DNA of 64,000 nt from JABWBH01 sp964526695. Lineage in GTDB: Bacteria > Planctomycetota > Phycisphaerae > UBA1845. Below, in pieces: positions 52,771 to 60,253 of the stretch. Below the pieces are notes generated by a model. It saw only the letters and a list, made by a program, of their open reading frames with translations. It was not told the origin of the DNA and ran no database searches. A program made the translations under genes and the position numbers. Positions within the stretch are counted from its first letter, which is position 1. Every line of letters starts with the position of its first letter. The stretch covers positions 37,450 to 101,449 of the forward strand of contig CAZGJA010000139.1 in the NCBI GenBank assembly GCA_964526695.1. Direction: 5' to 3'.

Positions 52771-52880
52771 AATGGTGAATGGCGAATGGTGAATGGCGAA
52801 TGTCGAAAGAACAACTAGATCCTCACGCGTTGCGTTGAACATTCGGCAATCGGCATTCAGCATTCGGCATTCGTCATTCC
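52771..52880. repeat. AATGGCGAATGG / CATTCGGCATTC repeat array
   Basis: Direct GAATGGTGAATGGCGAATG units (52771-52803) face CATTCGGCAATCGGCATTCAGC-type inverted units (52839-52880). The array lies between nuoA and nuoB and includes the nuoA stop codon (52874-52876). Related units occur at 21377-21400 and 40490-40515. Confidence 0.75.
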
Positions 52881-53359
52881 TCCAGTACCGTCGTCCGCTT
52901 CTGTCCCGTCGCTGCTCGCACCCAGTCCAGATACCCGGAGCTCCACTCATACACGAAGGGGATGGCGATCAGCAGAAAGAACACCAGGAACGGCCAGAAC
53001 GCCGCGCCGAGCATGCCCTTGAACGCCACCGCCCAGGGCCACAGCAGGGCGACTTCAACGTCGAACACAATGAACACCAGCGCCACCGTGTAAAAGCGAA
53101 GGTCAAACTGCACCCAGCTTTCGCCGATGGCCGGCTCGCCGCATTCATAAGTCGCGTTCTTCTCGGGGTGAAACCGCGTGGGACGAAGGAACCGGCCCAG
53201 GGTCAGCGCGCCGAGAGCAAAGCCCGTTCCCGCCAGCGTGAACAACAGAATCGCCAGCGCCATCTGATTGTTGGAAACCGCCCCCGCCGGCAGCGCCGCA
53301 CGAGCCGCATCCTCATGCACAAGCGCCAGCAGGTAAGCTGTCATGCACGCATTCGTCAT
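52874..53359 (-). CDS. nuoA: NADH-quinone oxidoreductase subunit A
   Basis: 161 residues, a little longer than usual at the N-terminus; an ATG at 53344 is also possible. Three membrane helices are visible: ALAILLFTLAGTGFALGALTLG, VALVFIVFDVEVALLWPWAV and FWPFLVFFLLIAIPFVYEW. The conserved YECGEPAIGESWVQFDLRFY loop lies between the first two. NuoA is a membrane-arm subunit at the junction with the peripheral arm. GGAG lies nine bases before the 53359 start. It follows nuoI by 63 bases. Confidence 0.95.
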   Translation of the reverse strand: MTNACMTAYLLALVHEDAARAALPAGAVSNNQMALAILLFTLAGTGFALGALTLGRFLRPTRFHPEKNATYECGEPAIGESWVQFDLRFYTVALVFIVFDVEVALLWPWAVAFKGMLGAAFWPFLVFFLLIAIPFVYEWSSGYLDWVRAATGQKRTTVLEE

Positions 53360-53422
53360 CTTGCCAACTCCGCGTCGAGACTGCCCCGCCTTGCCCTATT
53401 CCTCTTGCCTGTTGCCTGTCCG

Positions 53423-54082
53423 CTACTTCTTCTTCTGCTCCACCATCGCCTTGATCATTTCCTCGCGGCGCCGGTCGTTCTGGTCCGTCAGCTTGTCGTG
53501 CGAGAACTTGAACTCCTCCCAGTCGCGCTTCTTCTCGTCCGCCCAGTCTGGCAGACTCTCCTTCTGCATCCACAGCGGTTGCGGCGTCTGCAGTCCGGCC
53601 TTGGCGAGATCGGTGAACTCGACCAGCATGTCCTTGCGCGTGTAGCCTGACAGGTCGTGCAGGTTGCCCATGTGGATGCAATCCGTCGGGCACGGGTCGC
53701 AGCACAATGCGCAGAACATGCACTTGGCATAGTCGATCGCGTATCGCGTCATCGCGCCGCCGACGGCGATGTTGGTTTCCTTGTCGATCTTCCGTGGACC
53801 AGTCTTCTCAATGTAGATGCAATCGACCGGGCACGCCTTGGCGCACAGGTCGCAGGCAATGCACTTCTCGATTTCGTAGAAATGAAATCCCCGGTAGCGC
53901 GGCTGAAGCACCGGCGCCACCTCCGGGTACTGCACGGTCACCGTCTTGGCGAAGCAGTACTTCAACGTGATGCGCATCCCGATGAGGATCGTGCGCACCG
54001 TCGAGTAGATATTGTGAAAATATTCACGAACCGCGCCGGAGTCAGACCTCCCGGCCGGCACCGGCGAACGTGGCGCAACCAT
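53423..54082 (-). CDS. nuoI: NADH-quinone oxidoreductase subunit I (two 4Fe-4S clusters)
   Basis: 219 residues; AGGGG lies eight bases before the ATG at 54082. The two ferredoxin motifs are EKCIACDLCAKACPVDCIYI and AKCMFCALCCDPCPTDCIHM, each CX2CX2CX3CP. RYRGFHFYEIEKC precedes the first, as in all NuoI (TYKI) proteins. It holds clusters N6a and N6b. The C-terminal ~60 residues are a charged tail (WEEFKFSHDKLTDQNDRRREEMIKAMVEQKKK), longer than in E. coli. It is the first gene of this cluster; the usual order has nuoI after nuoH, so the operon is rearranged. Confidence 0.95.
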   Translation of the reverse strand: MVAPRSPVPAGRSDSGAVREYFHNIYSTVRTILIGMRITLKYCFAKTVTVQYPEVAPVLQPRYRGFHFYEIEKCIACDLCAKACPVDCIYIEKTGPRKIDKETNIAVGGAMTRYAIDYAKCMFCALCCDPCPTDCIHMGNLHDLSGYTRKDMLVEFTDLAKAGLQTPQPLWMQKESLPDWADEKKRDWEEFKFSHDKLTDQNDRRREEMIKAMVEQKKK

Positions 54083-54186
54083 GCACTTGCCCCTGTGAAT
54101 CCCGCCCGAGGGCAGGACAGTTCCGGGTCGCCCGAACGGACCGCCGAGGCGCCGGGGCCTCGCCCCAGAACCCCTTCCGACCCCGC

Positions 54187-55656
54187 TTAGACTCTAGTCG
54201 AACCGCGCGCCCCCTTCAACAACCGCAGCCGCAGCAGGTTCAGCGCCGTCTTGGCGGCTCGATCACGAATCTGCTCCCGGCTGAGATGCTCTCCGAACAG
54301 CACGCGCTTCGTTGTCACTTCCATCCTATCAGCGACACCGAAACACACCAACCCGACGGGCTTTTCCGCGGTTCCTCCCGTCGGACCGGCCACGCCCGTG
54401 ATGGACAAAGCGAAGTCGGCCTGGCTGACCTTCAGGCAGCCTGCGGCCATGCTGCGCGCCACCTCGTCGCTGACGGCTCCATGCTCCGCGAGCAGCGCGG
54501 CCGGCACGCCGAGTAGCTGTGACTTGGCCTCGTTGGCGTAGGTGACGTATCCGCGGGTGAAGTACGCGCTGGACCCGGGCACGTCAGTGAGCATTTTGGC
54601 GAGCAGCCCGCCCGTGCAGGACTCCGCCGTGGCGAGCTTAAGCCCTTGCGCGATGAGCAGCGCGGCGACGGCCTGCGCGAGCGTGGCATCGCCCTCTCCA
54701 AAGACCGCCTCGCCGAGCCGGCGTCGAACTTCCGCGGCGTCCTCCTCGGCCAGGCGCGAGGCCTCCTCCTGCGATTCGGCCGTCGCGTTGATGCGCACGC
54801 TGATGACCGCTTCGGAGGCATTGACGCCGACGTGCGGGTTGCGCGCGGGGGGCATGAGGTCTTCCAGCGCTTCGCCGAGGGTGGCCTCGGTCATGCCGTA
54901 CGTGCGCACGATGCGTCGCACAGTTCGCCGCGCCGCCGCGATGCGTTCCAATTCGGGTCGGAGGGATGCGGCGAACATGTTCTTCATTTCGACCGGGACG
55001 CCGGGGAGGAGGTAGATGCGCAGCCCGGATGCGCTGCCTGGATGCGCCTTGATGTCGGGCGGCGGGGCACTGCAGGATTCATGAGTTGTCTTCCCCGATG
55101 GGCAGAATCCCCCCACTTGCGTGGGGGGTTCCGGTGCGTGGCTCGCTGCACCTGCACGCCTGCTAAATCCCCCCACTTGCGTGGGGGGTTCTGAAAGCGA
55201 TCGGATCCCTGATTCAGGGGCGCGGAAGGCGACGCCGGGCGCGGTGCCCCAGGGGTTGGGGATTACGTCGCAGCCGCGAGGAACCTGCGCCTGCCGCATG
55301 GTGGTGCGCGGCATGGATCGCCGCAGCCGCTGATAGAACGCCGTGATCTGAGCCTCGGCCTCGCCGCTGTGCTCCAGCGGCACGTCGAGCGCATCGGCCA
55401 GCCCCTCTCGCGTCAGGTCATCCGCGGTCGGCCCCAGTCCGCCGGTGACGATTACCACCCGCGCCGCGAGCATGGCCTCGCGAAGCGCAACCGCGATCTC
55501 CCCGCGTTCGTCGCGCACCGCCCCGAGCATCCGCACGCGAAACCCCAGCCCGGTCAGCTCCCCCGCCAGCCACGCGGCATTCGTGTCCACGATGGCCCCC
55601 GTGACGACCTCGTCGCCCACGCTCAGAATGGCCGCCACGGATTCACTCGAGTTCAC
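54187..55656 (-). CDS. cinA: CinA-family protein (nicotinamide mononucleotide deamidase / competence-damage) with in-frame repeat insert
   Basis: 489 residues from a GTG at 55656 with GGAG seven bases before; the longer frame is Arg/Pro junk. The N-terminal MoaB-like domain has AAILSVGDEVVTGAIVDTNAAWLAGELTGLGF and VIVTGGLGPTADDLTREGLAD. The C-terminal CinA domain has LKLATAESCTGGLLAKMLTDVPGSSAYFTRGYVTYANEAK and FALSITGVAGPTGGTAEKPVG, the NMN deamidase signature. Between NPWGTAPG and YLLPGVPVEMK, where ~10 residues are normal, lie about 65 extra. They include two identical EPPTQVGGF stretches made by a 26-bp palindromic repeat at 55106 and 55166. The domains flanking it are intact. Confidence 0.9.
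   Translation of the reverse strand: MNSSESVAAILSVGDEVVTGAIVDTNAAWLAGELTGLGFRVRMLGAVRDERGEIAVALREAMLAARVVIVTGGLGPTADDLTREGLADALDVPLEHSGEAEAQITAFYQRLRRSMPRTTMRQAQVPRGCDVIPNPWGTAPGVAFRAPESGIRSLSEPPTQVGGFSRRAGAASHAPEPPTQVGGFCPSGKTTHESCSAPPPDIKAHPGSASGLRIYLLPGVPVEMKNMFAASLRPELERIAAARRTVRRIVRTYGMTEATLGEALEDLMPPARNPHVGVNASEAVISVRINATAESQEEASRLAEEDAAEVRRRLGEAVFGEGDATLAQAVAALLIAQGLKLATAESCTGGLLAKMLTDVPGSSAYFTRGYVTYANEAKSQLLGVPAALLAEHGAVSDEVARSMAAGCLKVSQADFALSITGVAGPTGGTAEKPVGLVCFGVADRMEVTTKRVLFGEHLSREQIRDRAAKTALNLLRLRLLKGARGSTRV
55106..55191 (-). repeat. Two identical 26-bp GNRA-loop hairpins inside cinA
   Basis: Copies at 55106-55131 and 55166-55191, 60 bp apart. On the cinA sense strand each reads CCCCCCAC - GCAA - GTGGGGGG: 8-bp stem, GCAA tetraloop. 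Both are in the same reading frame and encode EPPTQVGGF. The element is related to the intergenic copy at 21412. Confidence 0.9.
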
Positions 55657-55867
55657 GCGAATGCTCCGATACTCCTGGACCGATGCCGGCTCCCTCGCGC
55701 ACGACGGGGCCGGTCGATGACCCGCAAGCCCCGCATGCGCCCTCCGGGTTTTCGAGCCGCGACGGCCTGCCGTCCGCCGCCGGCGCAAGGTCGCCGGTCC
55801 CCGCCGCTTTGAGGGCGCCCCATTGAATGCTAACCTACGACGCCGGTTGCGGGGAGGTCGGCACGGA

Positions 55868-58762
55868 ATGGCAGGTGCGCCGCGGGACATCATCGAGTTG
55901 GTCGAACGGTTCGAGCGAAACCGCCAGACCTACGACGCCTCCGGCTACAACGAGACCCAGCTCCGCCGCGAGTTCATCGACCCGCTCTTTAAAGCCCTCG
56001 GCTGGGACACGGACAACGAACAGGGCTTGGCCGAGGCGTATAAAGACGTCATCCACGAAGACGCGATCAAGGTCGGCGGCTCGACCAAGGCCCCCGACTA
56101 TTGCTTTCGCATCGGCGGCACGCGCAAGTTCTTCGTCGAAGCGAAGAAGCCCGCCGTCGCGGTCGGCAGCGATCCCGCACCGGCCTACCAAGTCCGCCGC
56201 TACGCTTGGTCGAACAAGCTGCTCCTGTCGATCGTCACGAATTTCCAGGAGTTCGCGGTCTATGATGGCCGAGTCAAGCCCAGGCTCGAGGACAAGCCTT
56301 CGACCGCGCGTGTCCTGCACGTGAAGCATTCGGAGTACCCGGAACGGTGGTTCGAGATCGAGTCGGTCTTCTCCAAGGACGCGATCCTCAAAGGCTCGTT
56401 CGACAAGTACGCCGAGTCCAACAAACGAAAGCGCGGCACGGCGGAAGTCGATGACGAATTCCTTAGGGAAATCGAAAGCTGGCGGGACGAGTTGGCGCGG
56501 AACATCGCGCTGCGCAATCCGGACCTCTCGGAGCGGGAACTCAATTACGCGGTCGGAAGAACGATCGATCGGATCCTCTTCCTGCGTATGTGCGAGGACC
56601 GCGGGGTGGAGTCCTACGCGCAGCTCGGCGGTCTCCTAGGAGGATCCAGCACCTATAAGAGACTCTTCCACCTCTTCCGTCAGGCGGACGACCGCTACAA
56701 CTCGGGGCTGTTTCACTTTCAGCGCGAGAAGGGTCGCGCTGAAGATCCGGACGCGCTGACGCCGAGTCTTGCGATCGATGACAAGATCCTCAAAGATATT
56801 ATCAAGTCCCTGTACTACCCGGATTGTCCGTATGAGTTTTCCGTGCTCCCCCCGGAAATCTTGGGACAGGTTTATGAGCAGTTTCTCGGCAAGGTGATCC
56901 GGCTCACGACGGGCCATCGAGCAAAAGTCGAGCCGAAGCCTGAAGTCCGCAAGGCAGGGGGCGTCTATTACACGCCGCAGTACATTGTGGAATACATTGT
57001 CGGACAGACAGTCGGGCAATGGCTGGTTGGGAAGTCGCCCCCTGAAGTCGGTCCGACGCTGGACCGCAAAGCTAGCTCTGCGGGCAGCTCCCCCAACCGC
57101 GCCCTGAGCATCGTTGACCCCGCGTGCGGCAGCGGCTCCTTCCTCCTCGGAGCTTATGAATACCTGCTGGATTGGCACCTGCGCTGGTACCTCGACAATG
57201 ATCCTGGGGCTTGGGCGAGGAAGCCGATCCCTCCCGTTTATCAATCGACATCGCGCGGCTGGCAGCTCACGATCCGCGAGAAGAAACGAATCCTGCTGAA
57301 CAACATCTTTGGGGTGGACATTGACGCTCAGGCCGCCGAAGTCACAAAGCTGTCGCTGCTCCTCAAGGTTTTGGAGGGCGAGACTGCCGAGACCCTCGGG
57401 AGCACGCTTCGGCTGTTTCACGAACGAGCGTTGCCCGACCTCTCCAGCAACATCAAGTGCGGCAATTCACTGATCGGTCCGGGGTTCTTCAATGGCCATC
57501 AGCTCGATATGTTTGATGAGGAGGAGCAGTATCGCATCAATGCCTTCGAGTGGGAAGTCGAATTCCGCGACATCTTCCGCTCCGGCGGGTTTGACGTCGT
57601 AATCGGGAACCCTCCTTATATACCCACCGAGCTGATGAGAAGCGAAGAGCGAGCCTTCTATCAGTCACAATACCCATCGCTCATGAGGAAATTCGATTCC
57701 GCCGCTGTCTTTATTCTCGCCATGATCGAGAAGCTCTCTCCGCGAGGACGTTTGGGTTTTATCTCCTCCGTGACCTGGCAGACTGGGGAGAACTACGCTT
57801 CGCTTCGTGAGCACTTGTTTGCACGAGCCGGCATAGAAACACTCATCAACTTGCCATTCGACGTCTTTAAGGGTGCGTTCGTGGATACCGGTATATATAT
57901 CTTCTCGGCAGTTCCGTCTCCAGCCTACCGGATATACCGATTTCCCAAGAAGCACAAAGTGGATCGACTCACTTCCCTGCCGCTGATCCGCGTCCCGACC
58001 AGCCTCGTGTCCGCGCCGCACTACCGGCTGGTCCTTGACCCGCTGGCCAGCTTGATCCTGCGGCGAACGACGCAGGATCCGGCGTTTCGACCGCTGGGCG
58101 AGGTCACCCTTTCGACGCAAGGACTTGCGGGAAACCGATTCACCGTGGTGCGCAAGGGAAAGCGCGGCGGAGCGTTCCCCTTCCTGATGAAGGGTCAGGT
58201 GCGAAGGTATCGACTCGAAGAGGAACGTCTGGGTGATGTGGACATGAGCGACAAGCCGAGCCTGCAGCGGTTCTATGAATCCGGCCCCAAGATACTCATC
58301 CGCCGCGTCATCAGTCGAGGGGATCGATTGTTCTGCACCTATGAGAGCCGGCGATTGGTCTTCAAGAAGGACATCAACCCATTTATCATCAATGATCCGA
58401 AGCTTGACACGTATTCCGTCCTTGCAGTACTGAATAGCCGGTTGATCTCCTATCTGTACCTCAACACGTCCGCCATAGCGACGAAGGACGATTTTCGTCA
58501 GACGACGCTGGCTGAACTGCGGGGTCTGCCCATTCCGAAGCTGGATGCGGCTGATCCCAGCAGCGAACATCTCTCAGGACTCGCTGCGAGGATGCTTCGC
58601 CTCAATGAGCGGCTTGCTTCGACCAAACTTCCTGGAGTCAGAACTTCGCTCCAGCGACAAATCGACGCCACGGACGGCCAGATCGACCAACTCGTTTACG
58701 AACTCTACGGCCTGAGCGACGACGAGATTCGCATCATTGAAGAGTCGACCCTACGAACATGA
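55868..58762 (+). CDS. Type IIG restriction-modification enzyme (Eco57I-like N6-adenine methylase fusion)
   Basis: 964 residues from the ATG at 55868. The N-terminal nuclease domain shows PDYCFRIGGTRKFFVEAKKP near 76-95, the PD...ExK active-site layout. A helical linker leads to the methylase: YYTPQYIVEYIV, motif I VDPACGSGSFLLGAYEYLLD near 415-435, GVDIDAQAAEVTKLSLLLK, and motif IV VIGNPPYIP near 580, the NPPY of N6-adenine methylases. A TaqI-like specificity region follows (GQVRRYRLEE, IRRVISRGDRLFCTYE, LNSRLISYLYL, LRGLPIPKL). One protein should both methylate and cut. Its stop overlaps the asparaginase start. It is divergent from cinA. Confidence 0.93.
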   Translation: MAGAPRDIIELVERFERNRQTYDASGYNETQLRREFIDPLFKALGWDTDNEQGLAEAYKDVIHEDAIKVGGSTKAPDYCFRIGGTRKFFVEAKKPAVAVGSDPAPAYQVRRYAWSNKLLLSIVTNFQEFAVYDGRVKPRLEDKPSTARVLHVKHSEYPERWFEIESVFSKDAILKGSFDKYAESNKRKRGTAEVDDEFLREIESWRDELARNIALRNPDLSERELNYAVGRTIDRILFLRMCEDRGVESYAQLGGLLGGSSTYKRLFHLFRQADDRYNSGLFHFQREKGRAEDPDALTPSLAIDDKILKDIIKSLYYPDCPYEFSVLPPEILGQVYEQFLGKVIRLTTGHRAKVEPKPEVRKAGGVYYTPQYIVEYIVGQTVGQWLVGKSPPEVGPTLDRKASSAGSSPNRALSIVDPACGSGSFLLGAYEYLLDWHLRWYLDNDPGAWARKPIPPVYQSTSRGWQLTIREKKRILLNNIFGVDIDAQAAEVTKLSLLLKVLEGETAETLGSTLRLFHERALPDLSSNIKCGNSLIGPGFFNGHQLDMFDEEEQYRINAFEWEVEFRDIFRSGGFDVVIGNPPYIPTELMRSEERAFYQSQYPSLMRKFDSAAVFILAMIEKLSPRGRLGFISSVTWQTGENYASLREHLFARAGIETLINLPFDVFKGAFVDTGIYIFSAVPSPAYRIYRFPKKHKVDRLTSLPLIRVPTSLVSAPHYRLVLDPLASLILRRTTQDPAFRPLGEVTLSTQGLAGNRFTVVRKGKRGGAFPFLMKGQVRRYRLEEERLGDVDMSDKPSLQRFYESGPKILIRRVISRGDRLFCTYESRRLVFKKDINPFIINDPKLDTYSVLAVLNSRLISYLYLNTSAIATKDDFRQTTLAELRGLPIPKLDAADPSSEHLSGLAARMLRLNERLASTKLPGVRTSLQRQIDATDGQIDQLVYELYGLSDDEIRIIEESTLRT

Positions 58763-59310
58763 CTTTCGCACCGTTCAGCATCACCATCATCACCACCGGC
58801 GGCACCCTTGAGAAGGTGTACGACGAGGCCGGGGGGACGTTGTTCAACCAGCATTCCAACGTTCCCGCGCTGGTGCAGACGCTTCGCCTGCCCGACCTGC
58901 ACGTCACGTATGATCACCTTTTCTCCAAAGACTCCCTGCACATGACCGACGCCGACCGGCGCAACGTGCTCGACGCGGTGCGGCGGCATCATGGCTCCTG
59001 CGGGGCGATCCTGATCGTCCACGGCACGGACACGCTGGCGCTGACGGGCGAGCTGCTGCACCGCGAGGTGGCCGACCTGCGCATCCCCGTCGTGCTCACC
59101 GGCGCGATGCGCCCGCTGCAGATGCGGGACACCGACGCGATCCAGAACGTCGCGGAGGCGCTGCTGGCCTGCCGCCTGCTCGGTCCCGGCGTGTACGTGA
59201 CCATGCACAATCGCGTGCTCAAGTTTCCCGGCGGAGTGAAGGATCGGGCGCTGCTGACGTTCACGCGCGAAGCCGCCGAAGCTGCCGGGGACCACTCCCA
59301 TGTCGCGTGA
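58759..59310 (+). CDS. Half-length asparaginase-like protein (N-terminal domain only)
   Basis: 183 residues, against ~330 for full L-asparaginases. ITIITTGGTLEKVYDE carries the first catalytic Thr (TGGT), and ILIVHGTDTLALTGELL carries the second (HGTD). VVLTGAMRPLQMRDTDAIQNVAEALLA and PGVYVTMHNRV match the end of the N-terminal domain. The C-terminal domain, which completes the fold in classical enzymes, is missing without a trace downstream. Stand-alone N-terminal asparaginases exist as a small family and may act on other amides. Its ATG overlaps the stop of the restriction enzyme in an ATGA, so it is translationally coupled to it. Confidence 0.8.
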   Translation: MTFAPFSITIITTGGTLEKVYDEAGGTLFNQHSNVPALVQTLRLPDLHVTYDHLFSKDSLHMTDADRRNVLDAVRRHHGSCGAILIVHGTDTLALTGELLHREVADLRIPVVLTGAMRPLQMRDTDAIQNVAEALLACRLLGPGVYVTMHNRVLKFPGGVKDRALLTFTREAAEAAGDHSHVA

Positions 59311-59361
59311 CGGATGGGCCGCACGGATCGGCCGCGCCTTGAGACGCATGGAGCCGCGAGC

Positions 59362-60018
59362 ATGAGCCTCGACTATCGCCTGCGACTGGTGGCCGGTCCG
59401 CAGAAGCTCGGCGCGCAGCTCGCGCTGCGTGAAGGCCGCAGCGCCACGATCGGCCGTCGCGAGGATTGCTCGCTGGTGCTCGCCTCCGCGCGCGTGTCGC
59501 CGGTTCATGTGCGGCTCCACGCCGGCGCCAATGCCTGGCGCATCGAGGCCGGCGAGACGACGATGGGGCATACGCCGCTGCTGCTGATCAACGAGTCGCG
59601 TTGCTCGCAAGGATCGCTTGCGCCAGGCGACGTGCTCGACGTCGGCGGGCATCGCTTGCGCTTCGAGGATGACCTGCCCCTGGCCGGCGACGGCGGAAGG
59701 CCGGACGCGCTGCGCCTGCAGATTCGTCACGGCCCATCCGCGCCGGAGAAGACGTTTTCCGCGCTGTTCGGCGAGAGCTTCATCATCGGGCACAGCCAGA
59801 CGGCGCTGTGGCTTCTGCCGGAGCCGAGCGCCTCGCGGCATCATTGCCGCATCGAGTCCGGGGAAGGCGGATGGATCGTGCGCGACCTGCAGAGCCGCAA
59901 CGGCACGTTTCTCAACGGAGAGCGCGTCAAGTCGGCCCCGCTCTGCCACCTCGATCGGCTGATGATCGGCAAGTATGATGTGCAGGTCAGCCTGATCGAA
60001 GCGGCAGAGGCGTCGTGA
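59362..60018 (+). CDS. Protein with two FHA domains, the first degenerate
   Basis: 218 residues from the ATG at 59362. The second FHA domain (~125-215) has ESFIIGHSQTALWLLPEPSASRHHCRI and VRDLQSRNGTFLNGERV: the phospho-Thr-binding SxxH (SRHH) and NGT are intact, while the usual Arg after Gly is His. The first (~20-105; GRSATIGRREDCSLVLAS, VSPVHVRL) keeps GRR but lacks the SRxH and NGT. FHA domains bind phosphothreonine peptides and bring proteins under Ser/Thr kinase control, common in planctomycetes. It starts 52 bases after the asparaginase-like gene and may be co-transcribed. Partner unknown. Confidence 0.85.
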   Translation: MSLDYRLRLVAGPQKLGAQLALREGRSATIGRREDCSLVLASARVSPVHVRLHAGANAWRIEAGETTMGHTPLLLINESRCSQGSLAPGDVLDVGGHRLRFEDDLPLAGDGGRPDALRLQIRHGPSAPEKTFSALFGESFIIGHSQTALWLLPEPSASRHHCRIESGEGGWIVRDLQSRNGTFLNGERVKSAPLCHLDRLMIGKYDVQVSLIEAAEAS

Positions 60019-60069
60019 TTCGCATGGCGCGCGGCGCGTACGACGCAGGGCGTGGCGCGTAGGGCGGGT

Positions 60070-60101
60070 GGCACGGTCTGGCGTACTCGCCAGGCCGTGG
60101 C
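60070..60101 (+). repeat. Hairpin repeat (GGCACGGTCTGGCG family), third copy
   Basis: Exact copy of 18532-18563, over 41 kb away, in the 235-base gap before hutF. A perfect 12-bp hairpin with a TGCT loop (ACACGGGTCCGC / GCGGACCCGTGT) also lies in this gap. Confidence 0.8.
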
Positions 60102-60151
60102 AGGCGAGGAATGAACGGTCCGCCGCGCAGAGCATGGATCCAGTGCGTGGA

Positions 60152-60179
60152 ACACGGGTCCGCTGCTGCGGACCCGTGT
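60152..60179 (+). terminator. Perfect 12-bp hairpin upstream of hutF
   Basis: ACACGGGTCCGC (60152-60163) pairs with GCGGACCCGTGT (60168-60179) around TGCT. It is 75 bases upstream of the hutF ATG and 134 bases after the FHA stop. Either a terminator of the FHA unit or a leader structure of hutF. Confidence 0.5.
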
Positions 60180-60253
60180 CACCCGCGAGCGGGCAGGACA
60201 GCGACCGCTGCATTCATCGTGCAGGAAGTTCTCGCATCAACCCAGGCCGAATC

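Noticed and set aside
58705..60213. 502-residue minus-strand frame opposite asparaginase and FHA
   Set aside because: Shadow frame; both plus-strand proteins have intact family motifs.
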